A DNA stretch of 64,000 nucleotides from Terrimonas sp. (lineage in GTDB: Bacteria > Bacteroidota > Bacteroidia > Chitinophagales > Chitinophagaceae), in assembly GCF_003075435.1 (NCBI RefSeq), contig NZ_QCZJ01000001.1, positions 372,001 through 436,000 of the forward strand, given 5' to 3'. Under the pieces are notes generated by a model. That model had not been told where the DNA came from, searched no databases, and saw only the letters and a program-made list of their open reading frames with translations. This document shows positions 52,580 through 62,588 of the stretch, piece by piece (the first letter of the stretch is position 1; each line of letters opens with the position of its first letter). The position numbers and the translations under genes were made by a program.

Positions 52580-54901
52580 ATGAAAAAAATATACATCGTT
52601 GGGTTGGTATGTTTACTGGGAGCAGCAGCCGTGTATATATTCAGGTACGCATTGCCGTTAGATTCGTCCGGGCAATCTTCGTCCGGCATGATCAGCTACA
52701 ATTTCCAGGTACGCCCTATTCTTTCAGACAAATGCTTTAACTGCCACGGACCGGATGCTAATAAAAGAGAAGCCGGGCTGAGGCTTGATGTTGCAGAAAA
52801 TGCATATAAAGCATTAAAGGATAATCCAAAAGCACATGCGCTGGTGCCCGGTAAACCGGAATTATCTGAGCTATTTCTCAGGGTAAGCACCACCGATACT
52901 GCTGTTATTATGCCGCCGGTATCAAGCAACCTGCCGGCTTTAACCGCTGCCGAAGTGGCTGTTATAAAAAAATGGATTGAGCAGGGGGCAAAATATGAGC
53001 GCCACTGGGCTTTTGTTGCACCGGTTAAAGCGCCACGACCCAAAGTGGAACATGAAGAGTGGGCAAAGAACGATATTGATTTTTTTGTGCTGAAGAAAAT
53101 GGAGGAAAAGGGTTTATCGCCTAATACAGAAGCTGACAGGGAAAGGTTGCTCCGCCGTATATCATTGGATATTACAGGGCTCCCTCCTACCCCTGGCTTG
53201 ATTGATAGTTTTGTAAACGATACCGACCCCAATGCATATGAAAAAATGATTGATGCATTACTGCAGCGGCCAACTTATGGTGAGCGCATGGCAATTCCCT
53301 GGCTGGATGTGGCGCGATATGCGGATTCGCACGGATACCAGGACGATAATTACCGCAGCCAGTGGCCCTGGAGGGATTGGGTGATATATGCTTTTAACAA
53401 AAATCTGCCTTACGATAAATTTATTACCTGGCAACTGGCAGGTGATCTTTTGCCTGATCCTACCAAAGAACAAATTCTTGCTACAGGCTTTAACCGCAAT
53501 CATAAAATAACAGAAGAAGGCGGCGTGATTGATGAAGAATATAGAGTAGAATATGTGATTGACAGAACAAACACGTTTGGCACTGCCATGCTCGGTATGA
53601 CCATTGCCTGTGCGCAATGCCACGATCATAAATACGACCCGGTATCGCAAAAAGAATTTTACCAGCTTTCATCTTTCTTTAACAGCATAAAAGAAGTAGG
53701 TTTAGAATCAACCGTGGGTGGACATGAAACTTTTGCTAAAAACCCGAGAATGGATGTTACCCAGGAAGATTTGAATGGCATATTGAGTTTTTTAAACCGC
53801 AGCGATACTGCCGGCTTACAGGTTTCTGTAATGAAAGATATGGATACCGCCCGCAAAACTTATATACTTTCCCGCGGAGTATATGATCAGCGGGCAGAAG
53901 AAGTTTTTGCAGGAACACCTGAATCCATCATGAAGTTTGCTGATACCTTACCTAAGAACAGGCTGGGTTTGTCGGAATGGCTGTTTGATCCGCGCAACCC
54001 ATTAACGGCAAGAGTATTTATTAACCGCGTATGGCAGGAAATTTTTGGCGTTGGCATAGTGAAGTCCGCAGGAGATTTTGGTATGCAGGGTGATTTACCC
54101 ACCAACCCTGAATTGCTTGACTGGCTTGCGGTTGACTTCAGGGAAAACGGCTGGGATATTAAACGGCTGATGAAGCAGATCTATATGTCGGCCACTTACC
54201 GCCAGTCATCTGTGGTTATGCCCGAAAAATTAAAAGCTGACCCGCAGAATATTTATTTATCCTACGCCCCACGGATACGCATAAGCGCAGAAATGGTTCG
54301 CGACCTGGTATTATCAAGCAGCGGATTATTGAATACTACCATCGGCGGACCGAGTGTAAAACCTTACCAGCCGCCGGGATTATGGGAGCTGGCTACTTCC
54401 GGCAGGGGATTACTCGCCACATATAAGCAGGATCATGGGGATTATTTATACAGGAGGGGAATGTATACATTCATCAAACGCACTGTGCCTCCGCCATCTA
54501 TGATGATCTTTGATGCAAGCAACCGCGACCAGTGCGAAATAAAACGCTCAAGAACCAACACGCCTTTACAGGCGCTGATCATGATGAACGACCCTACAGT
54601 ACTGGAAGCTACAAAAGCGCTTGCGGATAACCTGATACAACAAAAACAAACCGCCGGAGCATCTGTAACCAATGCGTTCATGCGCATCATTAACCGGCAT
54701 CCGAAAAAAGCAGAGCTTGACCTGCTAACCAATTACCTGCAGGAACAGGAAATGTATTTTAAATCACACCCCGGGGATATTGAAAAAACATTGAAGCCGG
54801 GTGAATATACATTGAAGTCAGCGCCTTCACCTGAACTGGCTGCCATGATGCAAACCATACAGGTGATGTATAATATGGATGAAGCCATCACAAAAACATA
54901 G
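52580..54901 (+). CDS. DUF1549/DUF1553 protein with planctomycete-type cytochrome c domain (PSD1-like)
   Basis: The 773-residue protein has an N-terminal membrane segment (IYIVGLVCLLGAAAVYIF), then a planctomycete-type cytochrome c domain with the haem motif CFNCHG near residue 51. DUF1549 follows (NDIDFFVLKKMEEKGLSPN, DITGLPPTPG) and DUF1553 after about residue 460 (GLSEWLFDPRNPLTARVFIN; RTNTPLQALIMMNDP). CAQCHDHKYDP near residue 345 is a second CxxCH. It is probably periplasmic and anchored. These proteins accompany oxidative sugar pathways in Planctomycetes and Bacteroidota; their reaction is not established. Confidence 0.92.
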   Translation: MKKIYIVGLVCLLGAAAVYIFRYALPLDSSGQSSSGMISYNFQVRPILSDKCFNCHGPDANKREAGLRLDVAENAYKALKDNPKAHALVPGKPELSELFLRVSTTDTAVIMPPVSSNLPALTAAEVAVIKKWIEQGAKYERHWAFVAPVKAPRPKVEHEEWAKNDIDFFVLKKMEEKGLSPNTEADRERLLRRISLDITGLPPTPGLIDSFVNDTDPNAYEKMIDALLQRPTYGERMAIPWLDVARYADSHGYQDDNYRSQWPWRDWVIYAFNKNLPYDKFITWQLAGDLLPDPTKEQILATGFNRNHKITEEGGVIDEEYRVEYVIDRTNTFGTAMLGMTIACAQCHDHKYDPVSQKEFYQLSSFFNSIKEVGLESTVGGHETFAKNPRMDVTQEDLNGILSFLNRSDTAGLQVSVMKDMDTARKTYILSRGVYDQRAEEVFAGTPESIMKFADTLPKNRLGLSEWLFDPRNPLTARVFINRVWQEIFGVGIVKSAGDFGMQGDLPTNPELLDWLAVDFRENGWDIKRLMKQIYMSATYRQSSVVMPEKLKADPQNIYLSYAPRIRISAEMVRDLVLSSSGLLNTTIGGPSVKPYQPPGLWELATSGRGLLATYKQDHGDYLYRRGMYTFIKRTVPPPSMMIFDASNRDQCEIKRSRTNTPLQALIMMNDPTVLEATKALADNLIQQKQTAGASVTNAFMRIINRHPKKAELDLLTNYLQEQEMYFKSHPGDIEKTLKPGEYTLKSAPSPELAAMMQTIQVMYNMDEAITKT

Positions 54902-54905
54902 TGCT

Positions 54906-56363
54906 ATGGAAAAAGAAATTCTGGAACATGGGTTGAACATCAACAGGCGCAAATTTTTGTCGCGCCTGAGTATAGGACTGGGCAGCGCAGCGTTGGGCTC
55001 ATTGCTTATTCCCGGCTTGTTTGATGGCAATGCCGCTGAAGAGGAAGCTGGCTTTATTCCCGGTATTCCGCATTTTGCGCCAAAAGCAAAAAGAGTGATC
55101 TATTTGTTCCAGAATGGTGCTCCATCCCAGTTGGAAACATTTGACTACAAGCCTACGCTTGTAAAAATGATGGGGCAGGATCTGCCGGAGTCTATCCGTA
55201 ATGGTCAGCGGCTTACCGGCATGACTTCTTCTCAAAAATCATTTCCGCTGGTTGGCTCCTACTATAAGTTCAATCAATACGGTCAATCAGGAGCGTGGGT
55301 AAGCGAAGTTTTTCCGCACATGTCAAAAATCGTGGATGATATATGCATCATTCATTCTTTGCATACAGAAGCCATCAATCATGATCCTGCATTAACTTTT
55401 TTTCAAACCGGGGCACAACAGGGTAACCGTCCAAGCATGGGCTCATGGGTGAGCTATGGTTTGGGCACAGAAAATAAAAACCTGCCGGCATTTTGTGTAT
55501 TGTTATCCCGCGGAAAAGGAAACGGGCAGGGTGTATACTCCAAGCTCTGGTCAAACGGGTTTTTAGATTCCATTCACCAGGGTGTACAATTCAGCAGTGG
55601 TGAAAACCCGATATTATACCTGCAGGATCCTGATGGAATGGACAGGGAAAACCGCCGTAAGATGCTGGATAAAGTTGCAGCATTGAATGAAATGCAGTTG
55701 AAAGAATTTGGCGACCCTGAAATAGCAACAAGGATACAGCAATATGAAATGGCATACCGTATGCAAACCGCCGTGCCTGAAATTATGGATGTATCTAAGG
55801 AGTCTGATGATATTGTAAAACTATATGGCCCTGAATGTTTGGTGCCCGGTACTTATGCCGCCAATTGTTTGCTGGCACGTAAACTGTCTGAAAATGGCGT
55901 TCGGTTTATTCAGCTATACCACCAGGGATGGGACCAGCACGGTAACCTGCCTAATGAAATGCGCGGGCAGGCAAAAGATGTTGATCAGCCATCAGCAGCG
56001 CTTATTACCGATTTAAAACAAAGAGGATTATTAGATGAAACTTTAGTGATATGGGGCGGAGAATTTGGAAGAACCAATTATTGCCAGGGCAAGATGAGTG
56101 TAGATAATTATGGCCGCGATCACCATCCGCGCTGCTTTACTGTTTGGATGGCAGGCGGTGGCATTAAACCCGGCATGGTATACGGCGAAACAGATGAGTT
56201 TGGATATAATATCGTAAAGAACCCGGTGCATATAAACGACTTTCATGCAACGATACTGAATCAACTGGGCTTCGATCACGAACGCCTTACGTATCGTTTC
56301 CAGGGAAGGCGTTACCGGCTTACGGATGTATCCGGGCATGTGGTGAGGGATATTATTGCGTAG
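54906..56363 (+). CDS. DUF1501 protein, Tat-exported
   Basis: I choose ATG 54906, 5 bases after the upstream stop; a start at 54879 would overlap it. The 485-residue protein has a Tat leader (NRRKFLSRLSIGLGSAALGS), then the DUF1501 features: APKAKRVIYLFQNGAPSQLE, a metal-site-like HTEAINHDPALTFFQ, and VIWGGEFGRTNYCQG before GRDHHPRCFTVWMAGGG. The fold is of the alkaline-phosphatase/sulfatase type. It always pairs with a DUF1553 partner, as here, and both are exported. Confidence 0.93.
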   Translation: MEKEILEHGLNINRRKFLSRLSIGLGSAALGSLLIPGLFDGNAAEEEAGFIPGIPHFAPKAKRVIYLFQNGAPSQLETFDYKPTLVKMMGQDLPESIRNGQRLTGMTSSQKSFPLVGSYYKFNQYGQSGAWVSEVFPHMSKIVDDICIIHSLHTEAINHDPALTFFQTGAQQGNRPSMGSWVSYGLGTENKNLPAFCVLLSRGKGNGQGVYSKLWSNGFLDSIHQGVQFSSGENPILYLQDPDGMDRENRRKMLDKVAALNEMQLKEFGDPEIATRIQQYEMAYRMQTAVPEIMDVSKESDDIVKLYGPECLVPGTYAANCLLARKLSENGVRFIQLYHQGWDQHGNLPNEMRGQAKDVDQPSAALITDLKQRGLLDETLVIWGGEFGRTNYCQGKMSVDNYGRDHHPRCFTVWMAGGGIKPGMVYGETDEFGYNIVKNPVHINDFHATILNQLGFDHERLTYRFQGRRYRLTDVSGHVVRDIIA

Positions 56364-56461
56364 TGCTTATCCTGCCCTTGCAGAAGTCTGCTGCCGGAAA
56401 TACATTTTCAAATTACCACAACTTCAAATTTTCAAATTAAAAAAGTACTCAAAAGATATTT

Positions 56462-57487
56462 ATGAAAAGAAGAGCCTTTATTCAGAAAGCCGGATTAGCC
56501 ACAGCTTCGTTTGCTATTGCCAAAGATATGTTTGCAGGTAAAAATGATCCTGTATATGGCCATAATAATATGCGCTTTAAAATGAACGCGGCATGGGGAG
56601 CGCTTAACCCTGCCCAATACCCGGTAAATGATTGCCATGAAATGGTGCAGGACAGGAAAGGAAGGATCATACTCCTCACCAACGAAACAAAAAATAATAT
56701 TCTCATCTACGATAAAAAGGGAAAGCTTTTAGAAAACTGGGGACATGAATTTCCCGGTGCGCACGGGCTTACCTTACAACGCGCCGGCAAAGAAGAATAT
56801 CTTTTTATTACAGATACCAACAAGCACCAGGTATATAAAACCACGCTTGATGGTAAAATATTATTGACCATAGATTATCCCGCGGAAACCGGCGTATACG
56901 AAAAGAAAGAAGCTTTTGTGCCCACTGAAACAACCGTATTGGAAAATGGTGATTTCTATATTGCAGACGGATACGGCGCACAATACATTATGCACTATGA
57001 TGAGAACGGAAAGCTGAAACATTTTTTTGGCGGAAAGGGCGATAAGCTCGAAAATCTTGATAATGCCCATGGCATCACTGTTGACCGGCGGCAAAAAGAA
57101 CATACCCTGCTCATTACCGACAGAACAAAAAATTGCTTCAAGCGTTTTTCCATGGATGGAAAACTGATTGAGGTAATTGAATTGCCCGGTGCATGTGTAT
57201 GCCGGCCTGTTATTCATAAAGATCATTTATATGCCGCGGTGCTGCGCTCACCAAACTTACAGGCAGAGCAAACAGGCTTTGTAACCATTCTCGACAAAAA
57301 CAATAAAGTAGTTTCAAACATTGGAGGTACCGAACCCGTTTACATTGATGGCAAACTGCAACCTATGGCGCAGGCTGAAAAGATCTTTGTTCATCCGCAT
57401 GATGTATGTGTAGATGATGAAGGCAATGTATATGTAGCACAGTGGGCATCCGGCAAAGTATATCCATATAAATTCACGAGGGTATAA
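56462..57487 (+). CDS. Exported six-bladed beta-propeller (NHL/SMP-30-like)
   Basis: The 341-residue protein has a Tat-like leader (MKRRAFIQKAGLATASFAIA) and then repeated strands of the NHL or SMP-30 type: KGRIILLTNETKNNILIYDK, GHEFPGAHGLTLQRAGKEEY, ADGYGAQYIMHYDENGKLKH, and VHPHDVCVDDEGNVYVAQW. Propellers of this kind act as lyases, lactonases or binding scaffolds. It lies in the DUF1549/DUF1501 operon, 98 bases after the DUF1501 gene and overlapping the next gene by one base. Confidence 0.88.
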   Translation: MKRRAFIQKAGLATASFAIAKDMFAGKNDPVYGHNNMRFKMNAAWGALNPAQYPVNDCHEMVQDRKGRIILLTNETKNNILIYDKKGKLLENWGHEFPGAHGLTLQRAGKEEYLFITDTNKHQVYKTTLDGKILLTIDYPAETGVYEKKEAFVPTETTVLENGDFYIADGYGAQYIMHYDENGKLKHFFGGKGDKLENLDNAHGITVDRRQKEHTLLITDRTKNCFKRFSMDGKLIEVIELPGACVCRPVIHKDHLYAAVLRSPNLQAEQTGFVTILDKNNKVVSNIGGTEPVYIDGKLQPMAQAEKIFVHPHDVCVDDEGNVYVAQWASGKVYPYKFTRV

Positions 57488-59643
57488 TGCGAAAAATCAC
57501 GAAGATCGCGTCAGGTGTATTATTTGGCAGCATGGTATTTTTATTTTTCCTGGTAGTATTTCAAAACATTATGGAAATACCAGCCTGGCTGGCCGTTGCC
57601 GGAAGAATGCATCCCATGTTTCTGCACTTCCCTATTGTATTATTATTACTCTCCTTTTTTACCGTATGGATACCTAACGCAAAAAGCAACACTGATGAAT
57701 GGCTGAACCTGCTGAGGCTTGCGGCGGCTTTATCAGCATCCATCACTGCCATTATGGGCATGCTGTTATCTTTTGAAGATGGAAGATCAGGCGAAACACT
57801 GGAGCTGCACAAATGGGGTGGCGTTATAGTTTCGATACTGGGGTATCTTTTTTATTCTTATTTCCCGCAGCTCTCCGGGCATATTGCTTTTACAAGATCA
57901 TTTACTGCCGTTGCTGCTATAGCCATTATCTTCACCGGGCATTGGGGCGCTGACCTTACCCACGGCAGTGATTATGTGCTGGCGCCTATAAAAGGGTATC
58001 AGCAACAGGTTGTGCCACCAGACCAGGCAATTATTTTCGCGGATATTATTCAACCCATATTCGAAAAAAAATGCGTGAGCTGTCATGGTGAATCCAGCAC
58101 AAAAGGCAAGCTGAAATTATCTGACCTGGAAAGCGTTTTGGCAGGAGGAAAAAACGGCGCGTTATTCATACCGGGCAATCCTGATACCAGCCTGATCATT
58201 CATCGTATTCATCTTCCTGCAGAAGATAAAAAGCGTATGCCGCCGGCTTCAAAACCGCAGCTTACTGAAATGGAAGCTGCTATTTTATATAACTGGATAA
58301 AATCGGGCGCTGCTACAGAAGCGAAACTGTTCAGCCTGCCTGAAACAGATTCATTCAGGATATTATCAACAGCTTACCTCATCCCTGGCGGAGAAAACAC
58401 CGCTTCCGCAGAACCGGTATATAGTTTTGAAGCAGCGGATGAAGAGAAAATTCTTGCGGTAAATAATAATTACCGGGTAGTTGTTCCCCTGGGTAAAAAC
58501 TCACCGGCACTGGTAGCCAATTTATATGGAAGAAATGTATACACGTCAAAATCGCTGGAAGAATTATTACCGCTGAAAGAACAGATAGTGGAACTTAATC
58601 TTGCACGTATGCCGGTGAAGGATGATGACATGAAAGTAATTCAGCAAATGCCTAACCTGCGAAGGCTCAACCTGAATTATACTGACATTACAGATAACGG
58701 CATCGCATTATTAAGCAATGTAAAAAGCCTGCGTGAAGTGGCGCTTTCAGGCACAGCCACCACGGCTAATGCGCTGGAAAAAATCTTACCGTTGCCAGAC
58801 CTTTCATCCGTATATATCTGGGATACAAAGATTGATACAACAGCATTGCAAAGGCTTCGCACTAAATTTCCAAAGCTGGTAATAGAAAGCGGCTTTGTAG
58901 ATAAAGGCGGTGAAATGATGGCGTTGAGCGCCCCGGTAATAAAGCCTGCAGCAGGTATTTTTGAAAAAGATATTGAAGCTGAGATCAAACACCCGTTTAA
59001 AGGGGTGGAAATAAGATATACTACCGATGGCACCGAGCCGGATAGTGTGAACAGCCCCGTATATTCAGCACCATTTGCCATTACAAAAAATACCACGCTA
59101 AAGGCAAGGGCATTTAAGCCGGGATGGTATGGCAGCGGTTCCACGCAATCTTCATTCATACACAGGAGTGTAAAACCGGATTCCGTTGTTCTGATCACCC
59201 AAACCGATGGGAGGTATAAACCCACCTCTGAAAAAGCATTAACTGATGGCGAGTTCGGCAGCTTTGATAATGTTGCCAATGGCGACTGGTATGGCTACCA
59301 GAAAGATGAGGCGGAATATTATATGCTGTTCAATAAACCCACCTTCGTTAAATCTGCCGTAGTAATAGCAGCAAAAAATTTAGGGCGCTATATATTCCCT
59401 CCCGAAGCAGTGGAAATTTGGGGCGGAGCAGATCAGAAAAACCTGAAATTGCTTGGCAGCATTAAGCCCACACCTGCTCAAAAAGGAGAACTTTCCGAAC
59501 ACCTGCAATTACAGGTTGCCTTTCCATCCACCGAAGTGCAATGTATGAAGATAATAGCCAAACACCTGCGCACCATTCCTGAATGGCACGGCGGCAAGGG
59601 TCAGCCAGGTTGGGTATTTGTGAGTGAAGTGGTATTGGATTAG
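57487..59643 (+). CDS. Membrane c-type cytochrome protein with LRR and chitobiase-like domains
   Basis: The 718-residue protein starts in the TAATG overlap with the previous stop. Residues 1-160 hold four to five membrane segments of the DUF2231 type (MFLHFPIVLLLLSFFTVWIP, LGYLFYSYFPQLSGH). A planctomycete-type cytochrome c domain follows with CVSCHGESSTKGKLKLSDLE near residue 198. Then come leucine-rich repeats (LRRLNLNYTDITDNGIALLS), a chitobiase C-terminal-like domain (VEIRYTTDGTEPDSVNSPVY), and a final jelly-roll of the discoidin kind. It would carry electrons from the periplasmic enzymes of this operon to the membrane. Confidence 0.88.
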   Translation: MRKITKIASGVLFGSMVFLFFLVVFQNIMEIPAWLAVAGRMHPMFLHFPIVLLLLSFFTVWIPNAKSNTDEWLNLLRLAAALSASITAIMGMLLSFEDGRSGETLELHKWGGVIVSILGYLFYSYFPQLSGHIAFTRSFTAVAAIAIIFTGHWGADLTHGSDYVLAPIKGYQQQVVPPDQAIIFADIIQPIFEKKCVSCHGESSTKGKLKLSDLESVLAGGKNGALFIPGNPDTSLIIHRIHLPAEDKKRMPPASKPQLTEMEAAILYNWIKSGAATEAKLFSLPETDSFRILSTAYLIPGGENTASAEPVYSFEAADEEKILAVNNNYRVVVPLGKNSPALVANLYGRNVYTSKSLEELLPLKEQIVELNLARMPVKDDDMKVIQQMPNLRRLNLNYTDITDNGIALLSNVKSLREVALSGTATTANALEKILPLPDLSSVYIWDTKIDTTALQRLRTKFPKLVIESGFVDKGGEMMALSAPVIKPAAGIFEKDIEAEIKHPFKGVEIRYTTDGTEPDSVNSPVYSAPFAITKNTTLKARAFKPGWYGSGSTQSSFIHRSVKPDSVVLITQTDGRYKPTSEKALTDGEFGSFDNVANGDWYGYQKDEAEYYMLFNKPTFVKSAVVIAAKNLGRYIFPPEAVEIWGGADQKNLKLLGSIKPTPAQKGELSEHLQLQVAFPSTEVQCMKIIAKHLRTIPEWHGGKGQPGWVFVSEVVLD

Positions 59644-59957
59644 GGCAGGGTTGGAATAGTGAATGAGGCAATGTGCTTTTAACGCGAGTCCCTCATGAAA
59701 ATTGATTTTCTATTCTTATATTTTTTCAAATCAGGGCTCTACAGGAGCTAAATTGCAGGAATAAAAAAGTTTACTTTCCGGGCAGCAGTAATGTAAAAAA
59801 ATACGCAATGCCCCACGGCCCTAAAGGTATATTCATAAAGAAAGAACCTTCATCCTCTTCGCCCGAACTCATCTAAAGCTATCAAATATAAGATTGATTG
59901 TCTGCCACTGGCGATCGTCAATGATAAAGTCCAAAGGTATCTCATTACCGGAGCACA

Positions 59958-60298
59958 CTAAATCGGGCTTGCTGTTTAACTCCATTTTGGTGATATTCCG
60001 ATAAAGATCATTGTATATTCATGCTTTGGTTATTAAATTGCCGCAAGGGTTTTGAATCAAATTTTTCAAAAACCATGCAGTTGTTTCGCCATAATTAAAT
60101 TTTACGAACCTTTTTTGCCTCCACAGCCGGCGGGCTGCGTAACCGGAACGCCGCTGCTTTTTGTCTTTTGAAAAAATATGCTTCGCATTTTTTCAATTTC
60201 ACCTTCGGCGAAACCATACAAAAAGAGGCGGCTAACCCGGTTACTGGTAAAAACTTAAAAAAATAAATGCCGGGAGTTAAACAGCAAACCCTAAATCG
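59958..60298. mobile_element. MITE-like element with 18-bp terminal inverted repeats and 8-bp target duplication
   Basis: GGCTTGCTGTTTAACTCC (59966-59983) and its inverse GGAGTTAAACAGCAAACC (60273-60290) match at 17 of 18 positions. CTAAATCG lies directly outside both ends (59958-59965 and 60291-60298), as a target-site duplication would. The 325-bp body has no gene but has further inverted pairs, for example GTAACCGG (60139) with CCGGTTAC (60237). It sits 69 bases before the antiporter gene. The flanks 59644-59957 are gene-free too. Confidence 0.7.
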
Positions 60299-60366
60299 TT
60301 GTATCCTGCTTTTACTCTATTTTTGATTGAGGTATAACTAAGAATAAAAGGCTTAATAAAAACCTG

Positions 60367-61611
60367 ATGAATAATTATACGATCATTCTCATTATAATGG
60401 CATTAATGATAAGCGCATCTGCCATTGCCGAGAAAATAAAAATTCCTGTTCCTGTTTTACTGATACTTGTAGGGATTGCCGTAGGTATAATGCCGGCAAT
60501 GCCCGAGATGGAATTAAGCCCGGAAATAGTAATGCTGATTTTTTTGCCACCGTTATTATATGATGCCGCATTTAATATTTCACTTCAGGATTTCAAAACA
60601 AATATGAACACGATCAGTGCGTTGGCTATTGGATTGGTGTTTATGACTACTGCAGGCATAGCTGTTGCAGCACATTACCTTATACCCGGCATGACATGGC
60701 CTGTTTCTTTTGTATTAGGCGCTATACTTTCTGCCACAGATGCCGTTGCCGCCATAGGCATTACAAAAGGGTTAGGTTTATCTCACAAAACCACTACAAT
60801 ACTGGAAGGCGAAAGCCTTGTAAACGATGCTTCCGCACTTGTTGCTTATCACTTTGCTGTTGCGGCGGTTACGGGTATTGCATTTGTTTTCTGGAAAGCA
60901 TTTCTCAACTTTATGTTTGTGCTTGGCGGCGGCTTTTTAATTGGACTTTTAATAAGCTGGCTAACGGGATATGTACTGAGGTATTTCAGAAGCAATGATA
61001 TGTTTATCATAAGCCTGACCTTATTAATGCCTTTTGTTGCCTATCTCGTTGCAGAACATTTTAAAGTATCAGGCGTAATTGCTGTGGTAAGATTCGGTTT
61101 AGGTATGTCGTGGTTAAGCCGGGAAAAATTTCCTGACAGGCTAAAGGCACAGTCCCGCAATTTTTGGGAAGTGATTATTTTTTTACTTAATGGTTTAATC
61201 TTTGTTTTAATAGGTTTGCAGTTTCCGATCGTACTTAAAAAAATGGAACCTGCAAAAGTGTGGTCGTATGTTGGTTATGCAGCAATTATTACAATAGTAG
61301 CATTTGCTATAAGACTGGGAAGGGTTTACTGGCAACAAATAAGTTTGCTGCGGGCTTTCCGGGGGAAACGTAAAGTGAGTGAAGAAGCATTATATGACAG
61401 TAAAACAAGTTTAATTATTTCCTGGTCGGGCATGCGTGGTATAGTATCGCTTGCCATCGCAATAGGCCTTCCTACCATATTAGAAGATGGAACTGCTTTT
61501 CCGATGCGGGAAGATATTATTTTTCTCTCCATCGCGGTAGTCCTTTTTTCGCTTATCGGGCAGGGGTTTTCTCTACCGTGGATCGTAAAAAAGATCAACA
61601 GCAAAAAATAA
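60367..61611 (+). CDS. Na+/H+ antiporter, CPA1 family
   Basis: The 414-residue protein has about 12 membrane segments. The family core is visible: LSATDAVAAIGITKGLG and LEGESLVNDASALVAYHF, which contain the conserved ion-binding acidic residues, and a C-terminal SWSGMRGIVSLAIAIGLP. The N-terminus (YTIILIIMALMISASAIAEK) is the first segment. It would exchange Na+ or K+ for protons at the inner membrane. It lacks a long cytoplasmic tail. The upstream MITE-like element may affect its promoter. Confidence 0.92.
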   Translation: MNNYTIILIIMALMISASAIAEKIKIPVPVLLILVGIAVGIMPAMPEMELSPEIVMLIFLPPLLYDAAFNISLQDFKTNMNTISALAIGLVFMTTAGIAVAAHYLIPGMTWPVSFVLGAILSATDAVAAIGITKGLGLSHKTTTILEGESLVNDASALVAYHFAVAAVTGIAFVFWKAFLNFMFVLGGGFLIGLLISWLTGYVLRYFRSNDMFIISLTLLMPFVAYLVAEHFKVSGVIAVVRFGLGMSWLSREKFPDRLKAQSRNFWEVIIFLLNGLIFVLIGLQFPIVLKKMEPAKVWSYVGYAAIITIVAFAIRLGRVYWQQISLLRAFRGKRKVSEEALYDSKTSLIISWSGMRGIVSLAIAIGLPTILEDGTAFPMREDIIFLSIAVVLFSLIGQGFSLPWIVKKINSKK

Positions 61612-61696
61612 GCTTCATTTTAAACAAAATGCATTGCCTGCCAATGGGAATAAACGCTGTTTTTTGGCATAAGCATGTTTCAGTGAAAAGGCAATA

Positions 61697-62272
61697 TCAA
61701 TTTATTCTTCTTACATAAAACTCTCCTTCAGTTATAGAAAACTCCTTTGTATAATCGTTATTATATAAAGTTCCTGAGAAACTGCCTTTAAGATATGCAG
61801 ATGCAGCTTCTGTTATTTTTACCTGGGCGTTCGTTTTTGTTCCTGATGGAATAGCAGGGGCAAATTCTTCCGCCCATGATAAATATGCATTACCTGCGTC
61901 ATCCAGATAAACTATATTCAGCACCTTTGCTTTTTCGGATCCGCTGGTTGCAGTGGTATAATTTGTATAAGTAACCCCTGTTTTATTCTCCGCTTCCGTA
62001 CCCAATATAACAGACATATTATTTTTACCTGCAACCAGTGCTTCTTTTAGCCCGGCAAACGAAGCCGCGTAGCTTGACGAAGTGGCTTTATTAAAATTGC
62101 CCTCCGCCTGTCCTTTGTGTTCAATAAGCGCTCCGTTAATCCTGAATCTCATATAGTAATCGGATCCGCTGCCGTTTGGAGTATCACTATTTTTTTTACA
62201 GGCGCCTGAAAAAAATAAAGAAACAGCAACAATAAAATGGCATATTAGTTTTGATAAAGAAACAATTTTCAT
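61697..62272 (-). CDS. Lipoprotein of unknown function
   Basis: The 191-residue protein has a lipobox (LFFSGACKKNSD) and a beta-rich body (YYMRFRINGALIEHKGQAEG, FSGTLYNNDYTKEFSITEGE). The ending is typical of small Bacteroidota lipoproteins that begin with a ligand-like domain on the surface or in the periplasm. No partner is adjacent, and the upstream 316 bases to the next gene hold its promoter and that of the LiaF-like gene. Confidence 0.75.
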   Translation of the reverse strand: MKIVSLSKLICHFIVAVSLFFSGACKKNSDTPNGSGSDYYMRFRINGALIEHKGQAEGNFNKATSSSYAASFAGLKEALVAGKNNMSVILGTEAENKTGVTYTNYTTATSGSEKAKVLNIVYLDDAGNAYLSWAEEFAPAIPSGTKTNAQVKITEAASAYLKGSFSGTLYNNDYTKEFSITEGEFYVRRIN

Positions 62273-62541
62273 ATTACATCATTTTAAAACCCCGGCATTA
62301 TTGCCAGGCAAAAATACATACTGCCATAGTTTTTTTACTCAGAGCATTGTACACTATCGCGTTCTGTTTATTGATTATGGTAGTTCATTTATTTTTTGCC
62401 GCACCTGCTTTATTAATTGCAGTACAGCAACCAGATATTGGCAAAATGGCGCGAATTAAGATAAATTTTTCAGCGATAAGAATTTTTGCCGACAAAAAGC
62501 TGCATTTTACCGGTAAAACAACACTTATTACCTCTTAGCCA

Positions 62542-62572
62542 TTGCTTCATACCTGTTACAGGCATAGTTTTG
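62542..62572 (+). promoter_or_regulatory. Probable Bacteroidota promoter before the LiaF-like gene
   Basis: TTGC at 62542 and TAGTTTTG at 62565-62572 match the -33 and -7 elements at a spacing of 20 bases. The transcript would start near 62579, ten bases before the ATG. Confidence 0.45.
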
Positions 62573-62588
62573 ATAAAAAATAAACAAA

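Noticed and set aside
62251-62538. 95-codon plus-strand frame before the LiaF-like gene
   Set aside because: It begins inside the divergent lipoprotein gene and covers its promoter; hydrophobic stretches look accidental.
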